Positions 34,754 to 43,298 of a stretch of 64,000 bases of DNA are shown here, piece by piece (position 1 is the stretch's first letter; every line of letters begins with the position of its first letter). The notes beneath the pieces are model-generated. The model was not told the origin of the DNA, did not search any database, and saw only the letters and a program-made list of their open reading frames with translations. Both the position numbers and the translations under genes were made by a program. This DNA is from Hyphomicrobium_B sp001006785. Lineage in GTDB: Bacteria; Pseudomonadota; Alphaproteobacteria; Rhizobiales; Hyphomicrobiaceae. Where the stretch lies: assembly GCF_001006785.1 (NCBI RefSeq), contig NZ_CDHO01000002.1, positions 186,001-250,000 of the forward strand, read 5' to 3'.

Positions 34754-37003
34754 TTAATGCCGCTTTTCGGCTCTGCTGTTGCGCGATGTCGAAATGGCTG
34801 CCTGCTTTGCAGGCAGCGTCGTGATGTCTTCATTTTCAAATAATGCTTCCACTTCCGCCAAGCGTTCACGCGCCAGCTTGCTGTGAACTCCGACCAGCTC
34901 GATCATGCGATCGAGCTTGCCCTTCATTCGGGTTGCCAAGTCTGGATCGGTCGCGAGCATCTCTGGGATGGCGGCAACTGCGCGACGTTCATCAAGAAGC
35001 AACATCAAGAATTGTTCGCGCAGGATCTGTTTGAATGCGGCGAGATTCAAACCTTTGCCGGTTTCATCTCGCATTCTTCGGAGAAGATTGAAGCCGCGTT
35101 CATCCACGGCTCCATCGGGCATTCGTACATATAGCAGCGCACGAATAACTGCTTCCCGAGGGCCACCATCGGCGAGCCTTTGCTTCAGTTCGGCTATTTT
35201 TTTCTCAACGAGAGCGTGATGCGCGGGATCATCTCCTACTCTGAGACGTGGAATTTCATCGGATGCCCTGAGACCGACTGCTGCCTGAAGAAATGGCGAA
35301 CCGTAAATCGCATGAAACCATGCTTGCGCGGCATCGTCTCGAGCATCCCTGTAGGCGTCGAGTGCCAGGACCATCCAGTCGCCGAACCACTCTTGCATCT
35401 GCCAAAAGATGTTGTCTTTTGAAACGGGTCGGCGATTTTCCCGAAGCCGAACGGCATCGGACGCCAGCGATCGGATGAATGGGTTAGCGCCTGAGAAGAA
35501 CTCATACTGCATGCGCAAAGGATGAAGCCGGCGCGTCAATTCGGCTGAACTCTCATTCGCCCAGGTTTGAATCCAGGGCTGAACAAATGTCCGATAGAGA
35601 CCAAGATTTATTTCGGAGAGCCGGGCGACGGTCGCAAACTCGCGGTCATCGTCCTCACTATTGCTGCCAAGCTCGCGAATATCATCCAAGCTGCGCGCTT
35701 CAAAACGAATAAGATAGTCGCCCAAAATAAGATCGGCCGTGGGATCGTCGGGATCTTTCGGCGTCATAACGGCTTCGTAGAGGCCCGGCGGCAACGTATC
35801 GATTAAATCGATGTTGTTCGCAAACTGATCATGCTCTTTTTTTGCAATAGACCCCGATACAAAAATTCCAAGATGCCCGATAGATTCGTGCACAGCATAG
35901 ACGATCGTCTGCCCGTGGGCTCGAATGTCTTCAACGCTATCGTAAAGATCAATTATCCAGTTCAACGCTTGCGGCGGCGGTGTGATGTTGTCTGCCTTCG
36001 AACAGAAGATCACGATCGGCGAACTGATATTGCGAAGATCGATGAGGTTGCCGTTCGAAGACCTGACGGACGCCGATGACAGCTTGTTTCCAACGAACAA
36101 TTCGTCGGCGATGAACTGCATTTCACCGGCGTTGAGAAGCACATGACCGCCCCACCATTGTTCAAATTCCAGATATCTCGGGGCTTCGGTGTCGATTTTG
36201 GAATAGAGATTGTAGTGCTTGGACCAAAGGGTATTCGCGGGATTGAGATTTTCGAAATTGGAAACCAACCACGCACCGTCGAACTTGCCGTTTCCAACAT
36301 CCCCGAGCAAAGCCGTCGTCCAAGTGCCGCCGAGCACGCCAGCAGTATATCGCATTGGGTTTTGTTTTGGCGCTCCAGCCCAATACGATAAAGGAGATCC
36401 TGCCACAATAATCGGACCAAAAAGCTCTGGTCGCGCCGCAGCAAGCATCATTACCGCCCAGCCCGCTTGACAGTTTCCTATCACGGCCGGCTTACCATCG
36501 GCCTCGGGATGTAAACTGATCACGTGCTCGAGAAATTTCGCTTCCGCCTCAGCGATGTCCTCGATGGTTTGACTGCTAACGGGATCGGGAAGGAAGCCGA
36601 TGAAGTAACAAGGGTGCCCCGCCTTCATCGCTACGCCGATCTCGCTTTGCGGCTTGAAGCCTCCAATGCCCGGCCCATGTCCGGCTCTCGGATCGACAAT
36701 CACGAAGGGACGCTTGAACTTATCCGGCTTCTTACCGTCAGGTGGGATGATACGGGCAAGGACGTAATTTACTGGCTTTTTAAGCTCACGTCCGTCGAGC
36801 ACGAGCTCGCAACTAAATTTCAGAACATGCGGCGCAACTTTTGCGGCATGTTCGTAATACTTAGCGCTCCTTTGCTCCAAGACGTCGAGAAAGAGAATGC
36901 TCCGCTGCCAAGCGTCGATCGAATAGTTCCACGCGTCCTGCACCAGCCCAAAGGGCCATTGGACGTTAGTCTCGCACGCCGCTGAAATTGCGGGCTCGGC
37001 CAT
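34754..37003 (-). CDS. DUF3141 protein, PHA-synthase-like alpha/beta hydrolase
   Basis: A 749-residue protein with a PhaC-like alpha/beta-hydrolase half (residues 60-385) and a helical C-terminal half (400-749). The nucleophile box is GNCQAGWA, giving Cys178; Asp338 in SKADNITPP and His377 in SIGHLGIF complete a PhaC-style triad. PhaC has G-x-C-x-G-G, so the box is divergent and polymer synthesis is not assured. It is the first gene of an operon ending in pta-ackA-fabI, the same companions that phaC has at 4.7-9.8 kb. A FixK2-type box lies upstream. Confidence 0.88.
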   Translation of the reverse strand: MAEPAISAACETNVQWPFGLVQDAWNYSIDAWQRSILFLDVLEQRSAKYYEHAAKVAPHVLKFSCELVLDGRELKKPVNYVLARIIPPDGKKPDKFKRPFVIVDPRAGHGPGIGGFKPQSEIGVAMKAGHPCYFIGFLPDPVSSQTIEDIAEAEAKFLEHVISLHPEADGKPAVIGNCQAGWAVMMLAAARPELFGPIIVAGSPLSYWAGAPKQNPMRYTAGVLGGTWTTALLGDVGNGKFDGAWLVSNFENLNPANTLWSKHYNLYSKIDTEAPRYLEFEQWWGGHVLLNAGEMQFIADELFVGNKLSSASVRSSNGNLIDLRNISSPIVIFCSKADNITPPPQALNWIIDLYDSVEDIRAHGQTIVYAVHESIGHLGIFVSGSIAKKEHDQFANNIDLIDTLPPGLYEAVMTPKDPDDPTADLILGDYLIRFEARSLDDIRELGSNSEDDDREFATVARLSEINLGLYRTFVQPWIQTWANESSAELTRRLHPLRMQYEFFSGANPFIRSLASDAVRLRENRRPVSKDNIFWQMQEWFGDWMVLALDAYRDARDDAAQAWFHAIYGSPFLQAAVGLRASDEIPRLRVGDDPAHHALVEKKIAELKQRLADGGPREAVIRALLYVRMPDGAVDERGFNLLRRMRDETGKGLNLAAFKQILREQFLMLLLDERRAVAAIPEMLATDPDLATRMKGKLDRMIELVGVHSKLARERLAEVEALFENEDITTLPAKQAAISTSRNSRAEKRH

Positions 37004-37028
37004 ATGCGGTACTCAAAAAAATCAGCAT

Positions 37029-37073
37029 GCATATTAATATGCGTCAGCATATGCCGAGATTGCTTAAAATCAA
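37029..37073 (-). promoter_or_regulatory. FixK2-type box and AT-rich palindrome upstream of the DUF3141 operon
   Basis: TTGCTTAAAATCAA (37060-37073) fits the FixK2 consensus TTG(A/C)-N6-(T/G)CAA exactly. Its centre, 37066.5, would place the start near 37025, 22 bases before the ATG at 37003. The perfect palindrome GCATATTAATATGC (37029-37042) covers the expected -10 region and may be the -10 or a second operator. The rest of the gap, 37074-37456, shows no convincing gene and holds the SulP promoter. Confidence 0.6.
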
Positions 37074-37456
37074 GAGAGGAATCGTGACGGGTTCGATCCA
37101 AGGTTTTAGGCGCGAACACAGTAATGCGTCTCATTCTAGGGTTCAGCCCTTTGGTGAACAAAGTTCGTCGCCACCCGAAGTCATTCCGACGATTGAGATT
37201 CCGCAGACGTTGCATTGCCTCGCCACGACATTCGACTTTCAAATTGAATTTTGATCAAGCGTCCACGCGACGTGATCCAATTCATTAATGCTGTCGTCGT
37301 CCGCTCGATGATCGACGGGATACAGATGACGTGCTCCGGCGGATGCTCATCTCAATTTATAAATCTATTGCCGTCGATGACACGTCGGATCATTGTGAGA
37401 GTGGGCCCCTGGACCGAGGTCGCTCGGATATCCGGGTCTGCTGATGGTTTAATCGC

Positions 37457-39253
37457 ATGGCCACTAACCCCGCCGCTTCGCCTACATCTAAGCAAAGCCA
37501 ACTCCTGCCACCGCAATCAACAGGCGATCGGTCGGGCTTTGACCGCTGGCTGCCGGGTCTACGGATATTGCGGCAATATCGACCGGATTGGCTCAAACAC
37601 GACATCGTCGCTGGGCTTGTTCTTGCTACGATGCTCGTTCCTGTCGGGATTGCCTACGCGGTCGCATCCGGCGTGCCAGGCATATATGGGCTCTACGCAA
37701 CGATCATCCCGCTATTGGCGTACGCTCTTTTTGGCCCAAGCCGAATTCTCGTTCTGGGCCCGGATTCATCACTCGCCGCTGTTATTCTTGCGGTTGTTCT
37801 TCCTTTGTCGGGCGGAGATCCACTTCGCGCGATCGCACTCGCCAGCGCAATGGCAATCGTCTCAGGCGTCGTCTGCATCGGAGCAGGATTGATCAAACTG
37901 GGCTTTGTAACCGAACTCCTCTCCAAGCCCATACGCTACGGCTACATGAACGGTATCGCCCTAACGGTTTTGCTGAGCCAAGTACCAAAACTTCTCGGTT
38001 TTTCCTTTGAAAGTCACGGTCCCCTCCGTGATCTGGGGTCGATCATGAAAGGCATAATCGGCGGGCGAGTGAATTGGACTGCGTTCCTGATAGGTGCCGG
38101 AGCGCTGCTCACGATCTTTGCGCTGAAGCGAAGTAAGGTGCCCGGCCTGCTAATTGCTGTCGCAGGAGCAACCGCGATCGTCGGAATTTTTGGGTTGAGT
38201 AAGAGTGCAGGCGTGTCGGTTCTCGGGTCACTCCCGCAAGGCTTACCCACATTCGATATTCCCTGGATCAATCTCGCAGATGTTACGACAGTTCTATCAG
38301 GTGGCTTGGCCGTCGCTCTCATCTCATTTGCCGATACGAGCGTTCTTTCTCGCGCCTACGCCGCGCGCACGCGAACATATGTCGACCCTAACCAGGAGCT
38401 GGTCGGCCTTGGCGTAGCCAATCTTGCCGCCGGTTTTTTTCAAGGCTTCCCAATCAGCAGCAGCTCGTCGCGTACTCCCGTCGCCGAAGCGGCCGGAGCT
38501 AAAACTCAATTGACCGGCGTTGTTGGTGCGCTGGCGGTTGCACTTCTCATTATCGCTGCTCCCAATCTCCTGCAAAATCTGCCTACGAGCGCTCTCGCTG
38601 CCGTCGTTATTGCCTCGGCTATTGGACTGGTCGAGATCCAGGACCTGATCCGCATCTATAAAATGCAGCGATGGGAATTCTGGCTTTCGATGTTGTGCTT
38701 CGCAGGCGTTGCCACGTTCGGCGCAATACCCGGGATCGCATTCGCAGTGATCATCGCCGTTATAGAATTTCTTTGGGACGGATGGAGACCCCACTCCGCT
38801 ATCCTTGGCCGGGCTAACGGGATAAGCGGCTATCACGATGTCAGCCGCTACCCGCAGGCTCGTCTCATTCCGGGACTTGTTCTCTTCCGTTGGGATGCCC
38901 CACTTTTTTTCGCCAACGCAGAACTGTTTCAGGCACGCGTCATTGGCGCTGTCGAGAATTCGCCGACACCCGTGCATTGGGTTGTTGTAACGGCTGAGCC
39001 CGTGACAAGCGTGGACGTCACAGCGGCCGATGTTCTCTCTGAACTTGAAAAAACTCTAAGAGAAGCCGGTATCAAACTTTCGTTTGCCGAACTGAAAGAC
39101 CCCGTCAAAGACAAGTTGAAGCGTTTTGGATTGTTTACGCAGTTCGGAGAGCAATCCTTCTATCCAACAATTGGAGCAGCTGTGAGGGCATATCTCACGT
39201 CGCATCCCGTAGATTGGGTTGATTGGGAAGACAAACACCCGTCCGCATCCTGA
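37457..39253 (+). CDS. SulP-family anion transporter with STAS domain
   Basis: A 598-residue SLC26/SulP inner-membrane transporter. The membrane part (about 45-440) has PVGIAYAVASGVPGIYGLY and the FPISSSSSRTPVAEAAGAKT signature; the C-terminal STAS domain is at about 475-590, with HWVVVTAEPVTSVDVTAA. Substrates in the family include sulfate, bicarbonate and dicarboxylates; nothing here decides. The Ca2+/H+ exchanger gene follows after 15 bases, so both are probably in one transcript. Confidence 0.93.
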   Translation: MATNPAASPTSKQSQLLPPQSTGDRSGFDRWLPGLRILRQYRPDWLKHDIVAGLVLATMLVPVGIAYAVASGVPGIYGLYATIIPLLAYALFGPSRILVLGPDSSLAAVILAVVLPLSGGDPLRAIALASAMAIVSGVVCIGAGLIKLGFVTELLSKPIRYGYMNGIALTVLLSQVPKLLGFSFESHGPLRDLGSIMKGIIGGRVNWTAFLIGAGALLTIFALKRSKVPGLLIAVAGATAIVGIFGLSKSAGVSVLGSLPQGLPTFDIPWINLADVTTVLSGGLAVALISFADTSVLSRAYAARTRTYVDPNQELVGLGVANLAAGFFQGFPISSSSSRTPVAEAAGAKTQLTGVVGALAVALLIIAAPNLLQNLPTSALAAVVIASAIGLVEIQDLIRIYKMQRWEFWLSMLCFAGVATFGAIPGIAFAVIIAVIEFLWDGWRPHSAILGRANGISGYHDVSRYPQARLIPGLVLFRWDAPLFFANAELFQARVIGAVENSPTPVHWVVVTAEPVTSVDVTAADVLSELEKTLREAGIKLSFAELKDPVKDKLKRFGLFTQFGEQSFYPTIGAAVRAYLTSHPVDWVDWEDKHPSAS

Positions 39254-39268
39254 GCGATAGAACATGCG

Positions 39269-40330
39269 ATGTTGAACTGGTTCCTAGCCTTTGTGCCGAT
39301 CGCGATCGTCCTCCATCATTTCGCGCCAGGACGGTATGAACTTGTTTTCATAACAGCGGCCATCGGCATTTTACCGTTAGCCGCGTGGCTCGGGCGGGCA
39401 ACCGAGCAATTGGCAGACCGGTCGGGCGAAGGCATAGGAGGCCTTCTCAACGCAACTTTCGGCAATGCCGCAGAACTTATCATTGCACTCGCAGCTCTTC
39501 GTGCCGGCCTCTATGACGTTGTGAAAGCCACGATTGTGGGCTCGATCGTTGGAAATATCCTTCTGGTCCTTGGCGCTGCCATGCTGGCCGGGGGAATGCG
39601 ATATCCGGAACAGCACTTTAACTTGGCAGGCGCTCGAGCGCAGGCAACAATGCTGACTCTGGCAGCGATCGCGCTCATCATTCCCGCCGCCTACCATGGC
39701 CTCGTGGGAGAGCTATACGCCGGCGGCGAGAAATCCCTCAGCATCTCGATTTCGTTGGTGCTTTTGGTCGTCTACTGCATGTTTCTTCTATTTTCCCTCT
39801 GGACGCACCCATCATTTTTCTGCGGCGTCAACCTGCCAGACGATGAAACAAGCTCGCAACCTTGGTCACTCTCATGGTCCATCGCCGTGCTCGCGATATG
39901 CACGTCGGCGATTGCGTGGTTAAGTGAAATTCTCGTCGGCACAATTGAACCGACGGCTCAGGCACTCGGCCTCAGCGATATTTTCATCGGCGTATTTGTA
40001 ATCGCAATTCTTGGTAACGCCGCCGAACATGCCTCCGCCATCACGGCAGCGATAAAGAACCGAATGGATCTCAGCTTATCGATCGCGATCGGGTCGAGCA
40101 TTCAGGTGGCGTTGTTCGTTGCCCCTTTACTCGTCCTGGCAAGTTTAATTATTGGGCCCGAGCCCATGGACCTTCTTTTCGGAAAGGGCTTGATCCTCGC
40201 GGTGTTCGTCGCAGTCCTCATTACGGGCCAGATCGCAAGCGATGGGCGGTCGAACTGGCTAAAGGGCGTTCAACTTCTCGCCGTTTACCTGATCCTCGGT
40301 CTCGCCTTCTTTCTTACCCCGCGAGCCTGA
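39269..40330 (+). CDS. Calcium/proton exchanger (CaCA, CAX type)
   Basis: A 353-residue inner-membrane cation antiporter with two alpha repeats: GGLLNATFGNAAELIIALAA near residue 55 and the related IAILGNAAEHASAITAAIKN near 245. The GNAAE motifs are the cation-binding core. Eleven or so hydrophobic segments. It lies directly after SulP, suggesting linked ion transport. Confidence 0.93.
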   Translation: MLNWFLAFVPIAIVLHHFAPGRYELVFITAAIGILPLAAWLGRATEQLADRSGEGIGGLLNATFGNAAELIIALAALRAGLYDVVKATIVGSIVGNILLVLGAAMLAGGMRYPEQHFNLAGARAQATMLTLAAIALIIPAAYHGLVGELYAGGEKSLSISISLVLLVVYCMFLLFSLWTHPSFFCGVNLPDDETSSQPWSLSWSIAVLAICTSAIAWLSEILVGTIEPTAQALGLSDIFIGVFVIAILGNAAEHASAITAAIKNRMDLSLSIAIGSSIQVALFVAPLLVLASLIIGPEPMDLLFGKGLILAVFVAVLITGQIASDGRSNWLKGVQLLAVYLILGLAFFLTPRA

Positions 40331-40478
40331 ACAATCGACTGTCGATACTCGCCGCGATGCGATATAGAAATTCATATACGTTAAGCGTCGGATACATTCT
40401 TTGCGGCTCATATGGCCGAAATTGATTCGGTACTTTAAATTCGCGATTTTAAAGAACTCAGCCAGACTGGGATCGACA

Positions 40479-41306
40479 ATGGAAAAAGGTAAAAGCGTTG
40501 ACGCGCAGCTTGATGAAGAATCTCCTTCCGAAAAAAAACTTAAACGCAAGGACTATGAGCGCGAGCTCAAGCGTCTTCACGTCGAACTCGTCAAGCTCCA
40601 GGAATGGGTGCGGCACGCAGGAAAGAAAATTTGCATCATATTCGAAGGGCGCGATGGCGCCGGTAAAGGTGGAACCATCAAAGCTATCACTGCACGAGTA
40701 AGTCCGCGAATTTTCAGGGTGGTTGCGCTTCCCGCTCCAACCGAGCGGGAACAATCTCAAATGTACATTCAGCGTTATCTTCCACACCTGCCAGCGGGCG
40801 GAGAAATCGTAATTTTTGATCGCAGTTGGTACAATCGCGCAGGTGTTGAGCGCGTAATGGAATTCTGCTCGGAGAAACAGGCCGAGAGATTTTTGAAGAT
40901 CGTGCCCGACGTCGAGAAGGCGATCATCGACTCTGGAGTTATCCTGATTAAGTACTGGTTGGAAGTCAGTCCAGATGAACAAACGCGCCGGCTTGAGGCG
41001 CGCATTGATGATGGTCGAAAAATCTGGAAGCTCTCAAAGATGGATCTGAAATCCTACACCCGTTGGGATGAGTATTCACGAGCCCGGGATGAAATGTTTG
41101 CAGCGACAGACACCCCTTGGGCTCCTTGGTACGTCGCGCGATCCGATGATAAAAGAAAGGCACGGTTAAATATAATAGAGCATCTTCTTAGTCGCATTCC
41201 TTATACGGAGATAAAGCGCGAGAAGGTCAAACTTCCGAAGCGGCATGTTGCATCCATTTCTGAACGCGAAACACACTCATTCAAATTTATTCCCGAACCG
41301 CACTAA
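40479..41306 (+). CDS. ppk2: Polyphosphate kinase 2
   Basis: Transfers phosphate between polyphosphate and nucleoside di/monophosphates. The protein has 275 residues, single-domain PPK2. It has Walker A GRDGAGKGGTIKAI, Walker B VIFDRSWYNRAGVERVM and the lid region WKLSKMDLKSYTRWDEYSRA. The ATG at 40479 is preferred; an in-frame extension back to 40401 has no ribosome site. With pta-ackA nearby it adds another ATP-regenerating phosphoryl route. Nucleotide preference cannot be read. Confidence 0.94.
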   Translation: MEKGKSVDAQLDEESPSEKKLKRKDYERELKRLHVELVKLQEWVRHAGKKICIIFEGRDGAGKGGTIKAITARVSPRIFRVVALPAPTEREQSQMYIQRYLPHLPAGGEIVIFDRSWYNRAGVERVMEFCSEKQAERFLKIVPDVEKAIIDSGVILIKYWLEVSPDEQTRRLEARIDDGRKIWKLSKMDLKSYTRWDEYSRARDEMFAATDTPWAPWYVARSDDKRKARLNIIEHLLSRIPYTEIKREKVKLPKRHVASISERETHSFKFIPEPH

Positions 41307-41333
41307 GGACCGACGCACCCGGGAGACGACATT

Positions 41334-42119
41334 TCATTGGAGTGGTCGCAGAGCTAGCTCGTTGATTTCGACCTCCGTACTCCCGCTCGGTGGGGTAAAA
41401 GTGTACTTTTCGGATTTCGCAACTGCTTCTTCCCAATTGTAGCCATTGGTTTGCTGGCTACCTTCATCGGAACTCCGGATGAGGGTCTTGCACGGAAGCG
41501 GCACGCCATCTTCCCGAAGCCATGCTGTCCATTTATCCGAATCGGCTTGGGACGTGTATTGCAGGTCGTATCGGACGCACGACAATCCGCCAATGCGATC
41601 GACGCCCGCCTTTGTGACTTTCAGATCGCTGTCACCGCGTGCAACGTCACCAATCAACCCGAGAAATTGGAGGACCCGCGCTTGGAATGCGGCTAGTCCG
41701 GTAAATAAGTTCACGGCTTCAATCGGTCGTTCAGTTGCAGGCCGCTGCGCGTACTTCTTCTTTTTCTCATCGTAGATGGTGAAGACTTTTCCGTCGGACG
41801 TCATCAAATAGGAGAAACCGTCACCGGAAAGTTCAATGCGCAATAAGTTCGGGCGTTCGACATAGAAGTGAGCTGTACCCCGAGAGGAACCAAGTGAAAT
41901 ATTTTGCGCGTCATACGATGTGGTGAACTGGATCGAGTTATTTTTTAGATAGTCGTCCAAACGAGCGAACACGTCACGCGTATCGTCTGCCGCCGTCTTA
42001 TCCGCCGCCTGGGGCAGCCCATTTGCTGCGAAGCATGTGCCCGCGCAAAGTGCATACAAAAACAGAAGAGGAATAAGTGGGATCAAATACGCTTTCGAAA
42101 ATAAGCTGATTGATTTCAT
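41334..42119 (-). CDS. Exported DUF2092 (LolA-like) protein
   Basis: A 261-residue periplasmic protein. Signal peptide 1-32 ends CAGTCFAA. The rest matches the DUF2092 pattern: YLKNNSIQFTTSYDAQ, RPNLLRIELSGDG, KVFTIYDEKKKKYAQ, and DLQYTSQADSDKWTAWLRED. The fold is thought to be LolA/LolB-like, suggesting binding of a lipid or hydrophobic ligand. It is divergent from the Arg/Gly-rich secreted gene across 400 bases, and convergent with ppk2. Confidence 0.85.
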   Translation of the reverse strand: MKSISLFSKAYLIPLIPLLFLYALCAGTCFAANGLPQAADKTAADDTRDVFARLDDYLKNNSIQFTTSYDAQNISLGSSRGTAHFYVERPNLLRIELSGDGFSYLMTSDGKVFTIYDEKKKKYAQRPATERPIEAVNLFTGLAAFQARVLQFLGLIGDVARGDSDLKVTKAGVDRIGGLSCVRYDLQYTSQADSDKWTAWLREDGVPLPCKTLIRSSDEGSQQTNGYNWEEAVAKSEKYTFTPPSGSTEVEINELALRPLQ

Positions 42120-42523
42120 TTCGGCCTCACGCTGGAAACCAAATACCTGCCGCTGGCACTCTTTGCCGCCAGCATCAGCCAGTCAAACGAATACGTCGTC
42201 GCGTCAAAGCACTTCCTCGTGTTGGTAAATTAAATCGCGATCAAGAGTAACGTAACGCATTATGGCGAGAGCTCGGAATATAATTTTGTATATTGGCGGG
42301 TAGCCGTTGCCGATTTTTCCGGCCGTCGTCGCCCAAGTAGGATTGTAGTTTTTAAAATCACCTGGGCACCCGTTTCCATTTTAAGGGTCTTTAAGACGAT
42401 GACTGCCGGTCGAAAAAGGCATACTCTGTTTTGGTTTACTCACCCTCGGCCAATCATTCGGCCGACGTTTAATTGCACTTCTTGGCAGCAAGTCATTGTT
42501 GATGAGTTCAGGAGTTGTGCGTC
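42120..42523. other. Divergent intergenic region, no gene seen
   Basis: 404 bases between the DUF2092 gene and the Arg-rich secreted gene. It is locally AT-rich (42230-42380) and must contain both promoters. No coding frame or clear operator was found. Confidence 0.4.
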
Positions 42524-42928
42524 ATGAAGCCTAGTCTCAAGCTGAGCTTGGTATTTCTTTTCTCCATTTTGATAGGCTTTACTGCCCTTCTCTCCCATGC
42601 AGACGCCAGGCGGGGTGGAGGCTTTCGCGGCGGCGGGTTCGGCGGCGGCGGCTTCGCCCGCATGCACCGTGGGTCGTTCAATCGTGGCGGAGTCTATCGC
42701 AATTCAGCTGTCCGGCGGAACGTCCGCAGGAATGTCGTTCATAGGAATGTGCGAAGGAACGTCGTACGTAGGAATGTCCGAAGGAACTGGGTAGTTGGCC
42801 GTCGCTACTACGGCGGGATCTACTATGGTCACGTTCGACGCTTCTGGCGTGGCAGATGGTGGGCATACGGTGTTGGCTCATGTTGGCGGCTCACACCTGA
42901 CGGATTCTACGTTTGGGTCTGTTATTGA
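42524..42928 (+). CDS. Secreted Arg/Gly-rich repeat protein
   Basis: A 134-residue exported, very basic protein. Signal peptide 1-28 ends LLSHADA. A Gly-rich segment RRGGGFRGGGFGGGGF is followed by tandem copies of RRNV-type units (about residues 62-90), then a Tyr/Trp-rich end with GRRYYGGIYYGHVRRFWRGR and two late cysteines. Likely an envelope or surface protein that binds polyanions (inference). The start is the ATG at 42524; a TTG three codons upstream is less likely. Confidence 0.75.
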   Translation: MKPSLKLSLVFLFSILIGFTALLSHADARRGGGFRGGGFGGGGFARMHRGSFNRGGVYRNSAVRRNVRRNVVHRNVRRNVVRRNVRRNWVVGRRYYGGIYYGHVRRFWRGRWWAYGVGSCWRLTPDGFYVWVCY

Positions 42929-42961
42929 GATAGGCTTGTCATCACCCGACGGCCTTCTTAG

Positions 42962-42990
42962 CCGAGATCTAGTTTGCTGCTGGATCTCGG
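42962..42990 (+). terminator. Hairpin downstream of the Arg-rich gene
   Basis: CCGAGATC and GATCTCGG form an 8-base stem around a 13-base loop, 34 bases after the stop. Only two T follow, so termination strength is uncertain. Confidence 0.35.
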
Positions 42991-43023
42991 TTCGTGCGCT
43001 CCTACACTTCGCTTCAGATAATC

Positions 43024-43272
43024 TTAGGGATGAGACGCAAGTCGTCGTTTGACACCGTCTTCCTGTCGGTAAGCATCAATCGGCCGTTCGCCACGGACCT
43101 CAAGAAATTCACGTAGCTCGGCGTGTTCGCGTATCTCGGTTTTGGTGGGCCACTCACGCTCACGAGCGGTCGTCTCGATGTATCTTTCGACGAGTATTGA
43201 CGCATTCTCTGCGGAATGAAGGGTGGGTGCTCGCTCATCTGAATGGGAGCGCGATCTCTCCGGTGAGATGCC
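43024..43272 (-). pseudogene. Remnant of a tyrosine recombinase (integrase) core-binding domain
   Basis: A minus-strand frame of 82 codons with no proper start. Its last 60 residues look like the N-terminal SAM-like core-binding domain of phage-type integrases: LVERYIETTAREREWPTKTE followed by AELREFLEVRGERPIDAYRQ, then a stop. The catalytic domain (R-H-R-Y) is absent. It lies directly downstream of the LuxR gene at 43.3 kb. It suggests past insertion of an integrative element here. The assignment is by pattern and needs a profile search. Confidence 0.45.
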
Positions 43273-43298
43273 TCACGGTGCTCTCTATCTCATGATCT

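Noticed and set aside
34754..37003. Calling the DUF3141 protein a PHA synthase
   Set aside because: The nucleophile box is GNCQAG rather than GxCxGG and the long C-terminal half is not found in PhaC, so activity cannot be assumed.
37247..37255. Second FixK box before SulP (TTGA...TCAA)
   Set aside because: The half-sites are 7 bases apart instead of 6, and it is about 200 bases from the SulP start.
37251..37892. 213-codon plus-strand frame at the start of SulP
   Set aside because: It overlaps the SulP gene in another frame, has no family-like motifs, and SulP homology is clear from 37457.
42714..42792. CRISPR-like short repeats
   Set aside because: The repeats are inside a coding frame, have no spacers of constant length and encode RRNV units.
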